NCBI GenBank assembly: GCA_947642445.1
Contig: CANRSF010000002.1
Coordinates: 1 to 64,000, forward strand
Reading direction: 5' to 3'
Source: an uncultured Collinsella sp.
GTDB taxonomy: Bacteria; Actinomycetota; Coriobacteriia; Coriobacteriales; Coriobacteriaceae
DNA: 64,000 nucleotides
How positions within the stretch are numbered: position 1 is the stretch's first letter; each line of letters begins with the position of its first letter. The notes under the pieces were generated by a model. It saw nothing but the letters and a program-made list of their open reading frames with translations. It was not told the origin of the DNA and searched no databases. Made by a program: the position numbers and the translations under genes. This document shows positions 44,018 through 53,559 of this stretch, piece by piece.

Positions 44018-44041
44018 TTAAGGGGCCCGAAGGCCCCTTAA
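44018..44041 (-). terminator. Hairpin between cinA and recA
   Basis: TTAAGGGGCC (44018-44027) and GGCCCCTTAA (44032-44041) are a 10-bp perfect stem; on the minus strand the loop is TTCG closed by C-G, an unusually stable tetraloop. Only a short U run follows, but the position, 7 bases after the cinA stop, suits a terminator. Confidence 0.75.
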
Positions 44042-44048
44042 AACACGT

Positions 44049-44585
44049 CTATTCCATAGAGTTAAGCACAAGGGCAATGCGTCCCAATGCCTCCGCGACC
44101 GCATGGGCACGAACACGCGAACGGTCGCCCTCATAGTGGCAGCGCACAGAGTCCACGACCGGCACTTCCCCATCAGCCGCGCGATACGCCCAGCCAATAT
44201 AGAAAGTGCCAGCCGGATCGTCCTCAGTGCCGCCGCCGGGGCCGGCATAACCCGTTGCGCTCACTGCAATATCGCTCTGGTACAGCTCCAGCGAACCCGC
44301 CGCCATCTCGCGCGCGGTCTGATGCGACACCGCGGTATAGCGGTCGAGCGTCTCCTGATCAACACCCAAAACGCGATGCTTGATCTCATCGCAGTAGGTC
44401 ACCGCACCGCCACGCAGCACCACCGAGGCGCCCGGGATATCGGCAATCGTCGAGGCGATCATACCTGCTGTCAGCGACTCAGCCGTCGAAACCGTCACGC
44501 CCCGAGCGCTCGCGCGCTCGACAATATGACGCGCCAGCTCCTCGTTATGTGCGGAAATCTGATCAAAAGAGTCCGTCATACCCAC
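44049..44585 (-). CDS. cinA: Nicotinamide-nucleotide amidohydrolase (CinA C-terminal domain protein)
   Basis: Deamidates NMN in NAD recycling. Only the C-terminal amidase domain is present (178 aa): STAESLTAGMIAS near residue 33 and ATGYAGPGGGTEDDPAGTFYIGW near 110-130. The N-terminal molybdopterin-like domain of full CinA is absent, as in PncC-type proteins. The gene keeps the classical pgsA-cinA-recA position. The start may be the GTG at 44585 or the ATG at 44579. Confidence 0.9.
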   Translation of the reverse strand: MGMTDSFDQISAHNEELARHIVERASARGVTVSTAESLTAGMIASTIADIPGASVVLRGGAVTYCDEIKHRVLGVDQETLDRYTAVSHQTAREMAAGSLELYQSDIAVSATGYAGPGGGTEDDPAGTFYIGWAYRAADGEVPVVDSVRCHYEGDRSRVRAHAVAEALGRIALVLNSME

Positions 44586-44591
44586 CAGGAC

Positions 44592-45230
44592 CTAGATCGA
44601 AAAGACGATCTTGCGGCAGTTCCAGAAGTATTGGGCGCCCGAGATGACGGTCAGGACAACGGCAACGGCGTACAGGAAGCGCGACACCGAGTAGATGCCG
44701 AGCGTCAGCGCCAGCGGGCCAAGGTGCAAGCCGGCCATCGCAAAGACGCACAGGTAACCGCAGATGGAGACCATCGTGGTCGCCGTCTTGTACTTGCCAA
44801 GCTTATCGGCGGCAACGACCACGCCGGCGGCACTCGCAACCATGCGCAGGGCGCTTACCAACAGCTCGCGGAACAAGATGATGAACACGGACCAAACCGT
44901 CACGGTGCCAAAGTCCAAGAACAGCAGCAAGGCCGAGAACACGAGCAGCTTATCGGCGATGGGGTCCAAGAACTTACCGAAATCGGTAATCTCGTTGCGC
45001 GAGCGCGCCAGGTAGCCGTCGACCTTATCGGTGCACGACAGGATCACATACAGAATGAAGGCAGCGGCGGCGAGCGGGCCGTCGAAGGTGCTCCAATCTG
45101 TACCGGCAACACTCGTGTGAGAAAGCGCCGACACGATCATGAACACCGGGATAAAGACGATGCGAACGCACGTCACGATGTTGGCGGGCGTCCAAACACT
45201 CGTCAGTTCCTTATTGCTCTCGTTTGCCAC
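44592..45230 (-). CDS. pgsA: CDP-diacylglycerol-glycerol-3-phosphate 3-phosphatidyltransferase
   Basis: Makes phosphatidylglycerol phosphate in the membrane. The complete CDP-alcohol motif is DKVDGYLARSRNEITDFGKF followed by LDPIADK (about residues 69-95). Several membrane helices fill the 212 aa. Its place between rimO and cinA-recA is the standard one for pgsA, whereas the paralogue at 23707 lies elsewhere. Confidence 0.93.
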   Translation of the reverse strand: MANESNKELTSVWTPANIVTCVRIVFIPVFMIVSALSHTSVAGTDWSTFDGPLAAAAFILYVILSCTDKVDGYLARSRNEITDFGKFLDPIADKLLVFSALLLFLDFGTVTVWSVFIILFRELLVSALRMVASAAGVVVAADKLGKYKTATTMVSICGYLCVFAMAGLHLGPLALTLGIYSVSRFLYAVAVVLTVISGAQYFWNCRKIVFSI

Positions 45231-45239
45231 GATGCTCTC

Positions 45240-46589
45240 CTACTCCACAACATGGCCGATAAGCTCATAGCAGAAGCTATCGGTAAACTCGACCGTCAGA
45301 ATATCGCCCACGGACGCCTCGCTGGCGTCCAAGTGCACCGCGCCATCGGAATCGGGCGCCTGGAACCAAGCATGGCCGATCAGCTCGGCGCCGTCCTCGG
45401 TCTCCTCGATGCCGTCGACAATCACCTGGGCGCGCTCGCCCACATGTGCGGCGGTGGCGGCAAAACCGAGCGACTCGGCCAGGTCCATGGCCTCCTGGGC
45501 GCGCTCGAGCTTGACCTCCTCATCGACCTGACCCTCCATCTTAGCGGCCAGGCTGCCCTCCTCCTGCGAGTAGGCAAAGACGCTCGTGTAGTCAAAGCCG
45601 ACGGTGTCCATAAAGTCGATAAGGTCGCGGAACTCGTCGTCGGTCTCGGTCGGGAAGCCGACCATGGCCGTGGAACGGATCACGATGCCGGGGATACGCT
45701 CACGCAGATCGCGGAACAGGTCCTCGAGCTCCTGGCGCGAACCAGAACGGCGCATAGCCTTGAGGATGCGCGCGTCGCAGTGCTGCACGGGGATATCGAT
45801 ATAAGGCAGCACCTCGGGCGTATCGCGAATCGTATCGATAAGCTCGTCGGTCATGCCCTCGGGCTGCAGATAGAGCACGCGGACCCAGACGTTGTGCGGG
45901 CGCACGGACTCGGCGACGGCATGCAGCAGCTGCGCCAGATTGCGCGGCGAGCCATCGGTGACGTCTTCGTCGGCAAAGTCGGTGCCCCAAATACCCGTGT
46001 CCTGGCCAATCAGCACGATCTCGCGCACACCGCCGGCAACCAGGTCGCGTACCTCGGAGATAATGCTCTCGGCATTGCGCGAGTGATAACGACCGCGGAT
46101 ATACGGGATCATGCAGAAGCTGCAGAAGCGGTTGCAGCCATCGGAAATCTTGACGTAAGCAACGGCGCCCTCGACAGTGCGCTTGACTTGCGGAATATAG
46201 GCAGCGATCTCACGCTCGACACCCAGCACGCCATCGATGACCGCCACGATGCCGTCCTCCTCGTCGGCCTTCACAAAGGCAGCGACCTCGGGCAGCTCGT
46301 CAGGCAGGTCGTCGCCATAGCGCGACGGCACACAGCCGCACATGACGATGGGACAAGAACGAACGCCGTCTTGAACCTCGTTGGCGAGCTCGAGCGTGGT
46401 CTCGATGCTCTCGGACGTTGCGGAGGCGAGGAACGAGCATGTATTGACGATGGCGATATCGGCATCCTGTGGGTCGAATGCCTCCTCGTAGCCCGCGGCG
46501 GTCAAAAGAGAACGCATGCGGTCGGTGTCAACCTCGTTCTTAGCGCACCCGAGGGTGATGTAGAGCACGGAGCCCAACGGTGTATCCAT
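45240..46589 (-). CDS. rimO: Ribosomal protein uS12 methylthiotransferase RimO
   Basis: Radical-SAM enzyme that methylthiolates an Asp of ribosomal protein S12. The UPF0004 domain has LGCAKNEVDTDRM, NTCSFLASAT and CGCVPSRYG; the radical-SAM motif is GCNRFCSFCMIPYIRG. A TRAM domain closes the protein (449 aa). LGCAKNxVD distinguishes it from MiaB. Confidence 0.95.
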   Translation of the reverse strand: MDTPLGSVLYITLGCAKNEVDTDRMRSLLTAAGYEEAFDPQDADIAIVNTCSFLASATSESIETTLELANEVQDGVRSCPIVMCGCVPSRYGDDLPDELPEVAAFVKADEEDGIVAVIDGVLGVEREIAAYIPQVKRTVEGAVAYVKISDGCNRFCSFCMIPYIRGRYHSRNAESIISEVRDLVAGGVREIVLIGQDTGIWGTDFADEDVTDGSPRNLAQLLHAVAESVRPHNVWVRVLYLQPEGMTDELIDTIRDTPEVLPYIDIPVQHCDARILKAMRRSGSRQELEDLFRDLRERIPGIVIRSTAMVGFPTETDDEFRDLIDFMDTVGFDYTSVFAYSQEEGSLAAKMEGQVDEEVKLERAQEAMDLAESLGFAATAAHVGERAQVIVDGIEETEDGAELIGHAWFQAPDSDGAVHLDASEASVGDILTVEFTDSFCYELIGHVVE

Positions 46590-46616
46590 GTTGAAGAGCG
46601 GTCCTTTCGAATGATA

Positions 46617-47114
46617 TTAGCGGTAGTTGGTGAACTGCAGCGGCTGGCCGTAGTCCTGGTCGCGCAGGAACTGGATCACGGTCTGCAACACGTCCTTCGA
46701 AGCAGAGGAAACACGCAGCTTGTCGGCCTCGATGGTCACCTTGACCTTGAGCTTTTGGTCCTTGATGTCCTTATTGATCTTCTTGGCGGTCGCCTGGTCG
46801 ATACCCTCGACGATATGACCGAGCACGCGCACGGTGCCGCCCGATGCCGCCTGCGGAGCACCCCACGAGACAGCCTTGAGGTCGATGCCGCGCTTGATGA
46901 GCTTGGAGCTCAGGACATCGATGATCTGCTTGGAGACAAAGTCGGCCGGGGCGTTGATCGTAAAGAGCTTGTCGCCCTTCGAAAGCTCGATCGTGGCGCC
47001 GGAATCCTTCAGGTCATAGCGCTGGGAAATCTCGCGCGTGGTCTGCTGGAAGGCGTTGTCGACCTCTTGCATGTTAACCTCGGACACGACGTCGAAGCTG
47101 GAATCTTTAGCCAT
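46617..47114 (-). CDS. YajQ family nucleotide-binding protein
   Basis: A 165-aa protein of the YajQ (DUF520) family, some members of which bind cyclic di-GMP or nucleotides. It begins with SSFDVVSEVNMQEVDNA and has two ferredoxin-like repeats, with FQQTTREISQRYDLK and VKVTIEADKLRVSSASKD. The function in this organism is not indicated. Confidence 0.92.
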   Translation of the reverse strand: MAKDSSFDVVSEVNMQEVDNAFQQTTREISQRYDLKDSGATIELSKGDKLFTINAPADFVSKQIIDVLSSKLIKRGIDLKAVSWGAPQAASGGTVRVLGHIVEGIDQATAKKINKDIKDQKLKVKVTIEADKLRVSSASKDVLQTVIQFLRDQDYGQPLQFTNYR

Positions 47115-47140
47115 GATGTTTCCTTTCGCGTACGAGCGGC

Positions 47141-48652
47141 TTAGTAGCTATCGTACGAATAGTCGGTAGAATCGGTGGGCGTCTGGCCGTCAGTTGCAGT
47201 ATCGGAGCCATCCGTGGACTGGGCATCGGTGCCGTCGGTGGTGTCGGTACCATCGGTGGTGTCGGTACCATCAGAACTTTCACCATTCTCGGAATCAGTC
47301 GTCTCCTTCTTGGGAACGGTGATCGTCACACGCGCCACGCCCGAGGTCTTGGTATCGTAACGGACCTTTTCGCCGTTCTTGGTAACGGTGACATCGGAAG
47401 GCTTGGACGTGGTGATCTCGATCGAGGACTCGGGCGTGTACTCCTGCTCAAAGGGGCCAGTCGCCTGAGCGCCATAGACCGACTTTCCGTCGACCTTGAC
47501 CTCAATCCACGCGGTCTTTCCCTTGGCAACGGAGACCTTAACCTTTGTGACCTCGTTCTCTTCCTTCTTGGCCGTCGTCTTGGCGGCGTCCGAATCAGTC
47601 GCCTCATCCGTCGCCTCATCGGTGTCTTCGTCCTCGTCGACCGTTTCGGTCTTCTTAGAAGACTTCTTGGTCGTCGTCTTGGTAACAGCGGGCGTCTCGG
47701 GCGTGGTCTCGGGCGTCGAAGATGCGCAGCCGCGCAGAAGTACCACGATGAGCACGATCAGCAGCAACGCCACGGCACCGATACCTGCGTAGACGATACG
47801 CGGATCGAGCCCGTTGTTTTGAGGAGCACGGGAACCGCCGCGTCCACGACTGGAACTGCTGCGGCCGCCTCCCTGAGGCATACGACCACGATTGCTATCG
47901 GAACGGCCGCAATAGCCACCCTGGCCCTGAAGGCTGCGCTGACCCGATCGGGGCGCAAGTTCACCGCGGCCTTGATAGCCACGCTGGCCCGCACGCGGAG
48001 CCGAAGAGCGCTGGCCATACGGCTGTGATTGAGAGCGAAGACGCGGCGTCACCTGCGTGGTATCGGCGTCCGCATAGCCACTGCGAGAGCGTCCGGTGGA
48101 GATACCACGGTGACCGCGATCGGAATAGCCGCCGTCGCCGTAGCCGGCACGAGGGTCACGCGCCACGCCGCGGGCAGCGGGAAGCGCACGGTCCTCGGGC
48201 ATCGGCGTACTGCGGAACCGGTCACGCTGCGAGCGAATCTCCTCGCCCGAACCCGTCTCGGTAATATAACCGGCCTGCTGAGGACGCTGTCCATAGCGGG
48301 TCGAACGACCGCCCTGAACCATCAGGAAGCGCCCGTTATCGACAGAGGAACGCGAATTGACATAGCCGGCGGCGTCCTGAAAACGACCGCCCTGCTGCGA
48401 CGTCTCGCGCTCGTATGCCATCAGCTCGTCAAAGTAGGCATTGACGACCTCGCGTGGATTGAGGCCCAAAAAGCGAGCATAGCTCGAAATCATGCCCTGC
48501 GCATAGCCGCGCGGCGGCATCGAAGCAAAGTTACCGGTCTCGAAAAACTCGATGATCTGCGGCCTGATTTTGATGGTGTTGGCGACCTGCTGAATGGAAA
48601 GGCCCATTCGGCGACGCTGCTCGAGCAGCATGTCACCAAAGCGTGCAGCCAT
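47141..48652 (-). CDS. RodZ-like helix-turn-helix membrane protein
   Basis: The N-terminal HTH_25 domain (FGDMLLEQRRRMGLSIQQVA, residues about 5-80) resembles RodZ, the cell-shape factor. An Arg/Gly/Ser-rich cytoplasmic linker (about 100-260), one membrane helix (about 268-290) and an extracellular part follow. The outer part has an acidic Thr/Lys tract, a DUF4115-like beta domain (about 365-445), and a tail of GTDTTD repeats up to the end. The DNA behind the tail is repetitive (about 47190-47280). The neighbour ftsK and pgsA match the Bacillus ymfM/rodZ context. Confidence 0.82.
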   Translation of the reverse strand: MAARFGDMLLEQRRRMGLSIQQVANTIKIRPQIIEFFETGNFASMPPRGYAQGMISSYARFLGLNPREVVNAYFDELMAYERETSQQGGRFQDAAGYVNSRSSVDNGRFLMVQGGRSTRYGQRPQQAGYITETGSGEEIRSQRDRFRSTPMPEDRALPAARGVARDPRAGYGDGGYSDRGHRGISTGRSRSGYADADTTQVTPRLRSQSQPYGQRSSAPRAGQRGYQGRGELAPRSGQRSLQGQGGYCGRSDSNRGRMPQGGGRSSSSRGRGGSRAPQNNGLDPRIVYAGIGAVALLLIVLIVVLLRGCASSTPETTPETPAVTKTTTKKSSKKTETVDEDEDTDEATDEATDSDAAKTTAKKEENEVTKVKVSVAKGKTAWIEVKVDGKSVYGAQATGPFEQEYTPESSIEITTSKPSDVTVTKNGEKVRYDTKTSGVARVTITVPKKETTDSENGESSDGTDTTDGTDTTDGTDAQSTDGSDTATDGQTPTDSTDYSYDSY

Positions 48653-51429
48653 CAGAATCCTCCAAACTCACGATCTTCACGTGCCATCTCGGCGTCGACA
48701 GATTCCAGCGCGGCAAGCCCCTCCTCGTCCAACAGGACCTCGCGCGGCTTGGAACCGTCGGGCGGGCCGACGACACCCTTTTCTTCCAGCATGTCCATAA
48801 TACGCCCGGCACGCGCATAGCCAACCTTCAGACGACGTTGCAGGCCAGATGTGGAGCCAAGCTGCGATTCCACCACAATATGGGCGGCTTCCCAAATGAG
48901 CGGATCATCGTCTTGCGGCTCGGCTACTCCGGTGCGGACAATGCCGCCGCCACCCGCCATGGACATGGAAGCGGGCGCCACGGCAGACAGTATCTCCTCG
49001 TGGTAGTCTGGCTCACTCTGCGACTTGACGAACTCGACAATCTCGTTGATCTCATCATCCGAGACAAAGCAGCCCTGGATACGGCGGGGCTTGCCCCAGT
49101 CGACCTTGGAGAACAACATGTCGCCCAAACCGGTGAGCTTCTCGGCGCCCATCTGGTCGATGATGACGCGCGAGTCGATGCCCGTGGCGACGTTAAAGGC
49201 GATGCGGTTGGTGATGTTGGCCTTGATGAGGCCCGTCACCACGTTGGAGCTGGGGCGCTGCGTGGCAACGATAAGATGAATACCGGCGGCACGGCCCAGC
49301 TGTGCAATACGCACGATCGAGGCCTCGACATCCTTACCGGCGACCATCATCAGGTCAGAGAGCTCGTCAATGATAATGACAAGGTAGGGCATCTTTTGCG
49401 GCGGATTGTCGTAATGCTCAAACTCGCCAGCAGCCTGCTTTTCGTTGTAGGTCGAGATCTTACGCACGTTGAGACGCTCGAAGACCTTCAGGCGACGCTC
49501 CATCTCGGACACAGCCCATTGCAGAGCGCTCGCGGCCTGCTTGGGCTCGGTCACCACGGGCACATAGAGATGCGGCAGACCGTTATAGCCCGCAAGCTCG
49601 ACGCGCTTGGGGTCGACCATGATCAGGCGAACGTCCTCGGGAAGGGCGCGCATGAGCAATGTCGTGATGATGGAATTGATCATCACCGACTTACCAGAAC
49701 CGGTCGTACCGGCAATCAACAGGTGAGGCATCTTGGCGAGGTCGGCGACAACCGGCGTGCCCTCGGCATCGCGGCCGATGGCGAGCTCGAGCGGACCGCC
49801 CTTCACATAGGGCAGCACGTCGCCCAGATTGACGTTCTGGCGCTTGCGGTTGGGAATCTCGATGCCCACGAGCGAGGTGCCGGGGATCGGGGCAAAGATA
49901 CGCACCGACTGGGCAGCGAGCGAAAGCGCGATATCGTCCTCGAGGCTCGAGATTTTGCTCACACGTTCGCCCTCACCGGGCTGCAGTTTAAAGGTCGTCA
50001 CCGTGGGGCCGGCGATCCAGCCGACCACGCGGGCACTGCGGCCAAACTCAAGCAAGGTGGATTGCAGTGACTCAGCGGTCTGCTCCAGCTCCTTGTCCGA
50101 AGACGCGGCGGAAGCCGACTGCGGGTTGGCATGCAGGATTTCGAGCGGCGGAAGCTTGAGGCCGTCCTCTTCTTCGCCCTCGTTATCTGCGGCGCCGTCG
50201 TCCACTCCCCCATCACGAGCCGCAGCCGATTCGATAGCACTCGTGGCAGGCGCACCAGCAACCTTGGGATGCTTCAGGAAGTCGGGAATCTGAGGTGCGG
50301 CCGAGACGGGATTCACGGCAAACGGCGGCTCGGACTCGTCGATCTTATCGGGGTCGTCTTCCATCGAAAGCTGGCCGGTTACCTGGCCGCGCTTTGCATG
50401 GCGACGCGGCAGCAAAGTTGTCTTTGCGGTCTCAATCGGAGCCTCGTCGTCCTCGTCATCGCCCTCGGTGAGCTCAATCTCGCTATCGGACCAAGACGGG
50501 TCGGGCTCACTCGTATTGAGCTTAGGCGCAGCCTTGCCCTTCTTGACATGGCGACGCGGCAGCAGCGTGGTCTTGGCCCGCTCGGCTTCAACCGACTCGG
50601 ATACGTCGACAAACGGGTCATCGTCCTCGTCGTCATCCAAAACCGGGTCCACATCGCCACCCATGACCGTGGTCACCGCGGCGTCAGATCCCTTCTGGCG
50701 CAGAATGCTCAGGTGCGGACGAGCGACGCCGGGAACAGACAGGGCCTCTTCATCGCCCCACGGGCTCGCATTGACATCGGCACGTCGACGCTCGGCAAAA
50801 TCGGCAGCGCGATCGCGTGCGGAGCGCAAAACGCCACCCACCGAAAAGCCGATAATGACCAAACCAACGACGACAAGCCCCAGCAAGACAACCATGGCGA
50901 TAGGTTTACCCAGGGCGTTTTGCAAGGCACTTGCGATAAAGGCGCCAATGTAGCCGCCCGACACGGAAAGGTTCTGCGGCGTAAACATAAGGTCGCACGA
51001 ATCGCTCGTGCCCGGCACCATCAGCGAAAGAATGGAGACGACGGCGATAAAGACCAAGGCGCCGCCCGCAACAGAGCGCACGTTGAGCGGCGAGTCCTCA
51101 CCCAAAAAGAGCGTGGCGGCAAACAGCAAGATGACGATCGGCAGCACGTAGGCGCCCAGACCAAAGCCCAGGTGGTAGAAACCGGCAACCGCAGCCGTCA
51201 CGGGCGCTGTTGCCGGAGAGATCACGGCAATGAAGGACGCGATCGCTAAAACGGCGATGACCACACCGGCGATATCACGATTGGCCGAAGGCTCGACCAA
51301 GGGCTCAAACTCATCGAACTCGGACTCGTGGCCCTTATTGGCACGCAGATGGGAACCGGCACCCTTAGCAGATGCCGGTTGGTTATTGGCCTTATTGCCT
51401 TTGGCGTTTTGTGCAGATCCGCGCGCCAA
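48652..51429 (-). CDS. ftsK: DNA translocase FtsK/SpoIIIE
   Basis: Pumps chromosomal DNA through the closing septum. Four or so membrane helices lie near residues 50-200, followed by an acidic linker (about 215-390), then the motor with Walker A GTTGSGKSVMIN (near 575), LIMVDPKRVELAGYNGLPHL, and a C-terminal gamma winged-helix domain (STSGLQRRLKVGYARAGRIM). The 925-aa length is normal. The 3' end touches the rodZ-like start. Confidence 0.95.
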   Translation of the reverse strand: MARGSAQNAKGNKANNQPASAKGAGSHLRANKGHESEFDEFEPLVEPSANRDIAGVVIAVLAIASFIAVISPATAPVTAAVAGFYHLGFGLGAYVLPIVILLFAATLFLGEDSPLNVRSVAGGALVFIAVVSILSLMVPGTSDSCDLMFTPQNLSVSGGYIGAFIASALQNALGKPIAMVVLLGLVVVGLVIIGFSVGGVLRSARDRAADFAERRRADVNASPWGDEEALSVPGVARPHLSILRQKGSDAAVTTVMGGDVDPVLDDDEDDDPFVDVSESVEAERAKTTLLPRRHVKKGKAAPKLNTSEPDPSWSDSEIELTEGDDEDDEAPIETAKTTLLPRRHAKRGQVTGQLSMEDDPDKIDESEPPFAVNPVSAAPQIPDFLKHPKVAGAPATSAIESAAARDGGVDDGAADNEGEEEDGLKLPPLEILHANPQSASAASSDKELEQTAESLQSTLLEFGRSARVVGWIAGPTVTTFKLQPGEGERVSKISSLEDDIALSLAAQSVRIFAPIPGTSLVGIEIPNRKRQNVNLGDVLPYVKGGPLELAIGRDAEGTPVVADLAKMPHLLIAGTTGSGKSVMINSIITTLLMRALPEDVRLIMVDPKRVELAGYNGLPHLYVPVVTEPKQAASALQWAVSEMERRLKVFERLNVRKISTYNEKQAAGEFEHYDNPPQKMPYLVIIIDELSDLMMVAGKDVEASIVRIAQLGRAAGIHLIVATQRPSSNVVTGLIKANITNRIAFNVATGIDSRVIIDQMGAEKLTGLGDMLFSKVDWGKPRRIQGCFVSDDEINEIVEFVKSQSEPDYHEEILSAVAPASMSMAGGGGIVRTGVAEPQDDDPLIWEAAHIVVESQLGSTSGLQRRLKVGYARAGRIMDMLEEKGVVGPPDGSKPREVLLDEEGLAALESVDAEMAREDREFGGF

Positions 51430-51430
51430 A

Positions 51431-53101
51431 CTAAACCTCCATGACGACCGGGATGATCATCGGACGGGTGCGTGTACGGCTCCAAATGAAGTTGGAGAGC
51501 GAATCGCGCACGGCCTTGCGAATGGCATCGGAACCGCTGCTGGTAAAGCTAAACTTACCCTTCTCGATCGTCTTCATAATGGACGCGGAGGCATCCTCGG
51601 AGAACTGGTCGTCGATGGCAAACGAGACGCCGCGGCCCGAGAACTCGATGGCCTCGATCTTCTTGTGTTTGAGGGAGACGATGGCAACGGCCGTGACCAT
51701 ACCGTCGTTGGCGAGCTTCTGGCGATCGCGCAGGACGATGGGGTCGGTATCGCCGATACGCAGGCCGTCGACGTAAACGACACCGGACTCGACGGGCGTA
51801 CCGCGCTTGACGATACCACCGCGCATCTCGAGCGTGTCGCCGTTATCGAGGATAAAGATATGATCGTCCTTGATGCCCATCTTGCGGGCCAGCTGGGCAT
51901 GGGCGCGCAGATGCACGGCCTCACCGTGAACCGGCATAAAGTACGTGGGCTTGGCCATGGCCATCAGGAGCTTGAGCTCCTCCTGGCTACCGTGACCCGA
52001 GACGTGGACGAGAGCGCGGTTCTTATCCCACACGTCGCAGCCGAGCTTGGCCAGGCTGTTGACGACCTGCTGGACGGCCTTCTCGTTGCCAGGAACGGGA
52101 GTTGCCGAGAGGATAACGGTATCGCCCTCGTGGATGGAGAGCGTCTTGTGCTCGCCATTGGCCATGCGGGACAGGGCCGACAGCGGCTCGCCCTGCGAAC
52201 CGGTGCACATGACGACGATCTTGTCGTCAGGCAGGTTATCAATATCGAAGGCATCGATGATATCGGCATCATCGATGTTGAGATAACCGAGCTCGCGCGC
52301 CACGCGGGTGTTCGTGAGCATGGAGCGACCGGTCACAACAACCTTACGGCCGCACTTGCGGGCGGCATCGCAGATCTGCTGCAAACGATGGATGTGGCTC
52401 GAGAACGATGCGACGAACACGCGACCCGGGGCGTTCTTGATGGCGTGCAGTAGGTTGGGACCAACCTCGGCCTCGGACTTGGTAAAGCCGGGAACCGTGG
52501 CATTGGTGGAGTCGGAAAGCAGCAGGTCGATGCCCTGCTTAGCAAAGCGGCTGATAGCGGCATAGTCGGGCGTGACGCCATCGATGGGCGTCTGGTCGAG
52601 CTTAAAGTCGCCGGTGTGCATAACGGTGCCCTGATTGGTGCGGATGAACACGCCCAGAGCGCCGGGGATGGAGTGCGTCATCGAGAAGAAGTCGAGCGAG
52701 ATGCCGCCGAGGTTGACATGGCTGCCGCCCTTGACCTCGCGGAACTTAGGCGCGCGGATGCGGAACTCGGAGAGCTTGCCCTCGATAAAACCGAGCGTCA
52801 GCTTGCTCGAGAAGATGGGCACCTTGTTGTTGAGGTCCTGCAGCAGGTACGGAAGCGAACCGGTGTGGTCCTCGTGGCCGTGAGTAACGATGATACCGCG
52901 GAGCTTCTCCTCGTTCTCCAGAACATAGGTGTAGTCGGGAAGCACCAGGTCGATACCGGGCTGGGAGTCATCCGGGAACATAAGACCGGCGTCGACGAGC
53001 ACCATGTCGTCGCCGCACTCGAAGACCGTCATGTTCTTGCCGATGCCGTCAAGGCCGCCGAGCGGAATGATCTTCAAAGGAGATGATTTTTTAGCTGCCA
53101 T
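51431..53101 (-). CDS. rnj: Ribonuclease J
   Basis: Metallo-beta-lactamase/beta-CASP nuclease with endo- and 5'-3' exonuclease activity, central to RNA decay and rRNA maturation. The zinc motif THGHEDHTGSLPYLL lies near residues 74-88; later motifs are MHTGDFKLDQTP, LLSDSTNA and the C-terminal HVSGHGSQEELK. The 556-aa length is typical. The ATG at 53101 is the first that keeps the normal N terminus; its ribosome binding site is weak (AAAGGAAA, 13 bases away). Confidence 0.94.
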   Translation of the reverse strand: MAAKKSSPLKIIPLGGLDGIGKNMTVFECGDDMVLVDAGLMFPDDSQPGIDLVLPDYTYVLENEEKLRGIIVTHGHEDHTGSLPYLLQDLNNKVPIFSSKLTLGFIEGKLSEFRIRAPKFREVKGGSHVNLGGISLDFFSMTHSIPGALGVFIRTNQGTVMHTGDFKLDQTPIDGVTPDYAAISRFAKQGIDLLLSDSTNATVPGFTKSEAEVGPNLLHAIKNAPGRVFVASFSSHIHRLQQICDAARKCGRKVVVTGRSMLTNTRVARELGYLNIDDADIIDAFDIDNLPDDKIVVMCTGSQGEPLSALSRMANGEHKTLSIHEGDTVILSATPVPGNEKAVQQVVNSLAKLGCDVWDKNRALVHVSGHGSQEELKLLMAMAKPTYFMPVHGEAVHLRAHAQLARKMGIKDDHIFILDNGDTLEMRGGIVKRGTPVESGVVYVDGLRIGDTDPIVLRDRQKLANDGMVTAVAIVSLKHKKIEAIEFSGRGVSFAIDDQFSEDASASIMKTIEKGKFSFTSSGSDAIRKAVRDSLSNFIWSRTRTRPMIIPVVMEV

Positions 53102-53289
53102 AGGTAAGTGTGGTTTCCTTTCTTCGAAACGGGTCTGGAACAACCGACGGGGCGCTTCTGGCAAACCGACCGCCGGGAACGTACAAATATGCATCGCAGA
53201 GTCGATGCAATAACCACAGTATGATACCCATTTGCACAACAACAGACCACCCATGCATCAAAGCCCCATCTGAACCGGTCTATCCCGCC

Positions 53290-53430
53290 GGTCTGGTCTC
53301 AGCGGGCCCGGCACGGGCTAAGTTTCCTGCTCTACAGTCCTGCGCAAGACGGAAAGCACATTAAGTGCTTTCCTTTGCGTGCGGAACTCGCGATAAACTT
53401 AGCCCGTGCCGGGCCCGCTGAGACCAGACC
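53290..53430 (+). repeat. Large hairpin element C (family 2)
   Basis: The outer arms 53290-53325 and 53395-53430 are a 36-bp perfect inverted repeat. They enclose a 69-nt core (53326-53394) with an internal 9-bp hairpin, GGAAAGCAC (53351-53359) and GTGCTTTCC (53365-53373), around ATTAA. The same core occurs in element D on the opposite strand with 59 of 69 bases identical. The element is 141 nt long and has no open reading frame and no U run after it. Confidence 0.9.
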
Positions 53431-53559
53431 TGCCAAAATAGGACAGCTTTATTTTGGTCGGTTTTATCTGGGGCAATGACGCGCATGCGATTGTCAAAAG
53501 ATCTGAATTCAAATAACTGAATAGACTGTCTAACAAAATCGCAACCCGCAGCAACCAGA

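Noticed and set aside
44049..44585. cinA as a truncated pseudogene
   Set aside because: The C-terminal amidase domain is complete, and stand-alone versions of it are common and active.
44103..47144. A 1013-codon open frame on the plus strand
   Set aside because: It lies antisense to cinA, pgsA, rimO and the YajQ gene, all of which have intact family motifs. The long frame comes from codon bias.
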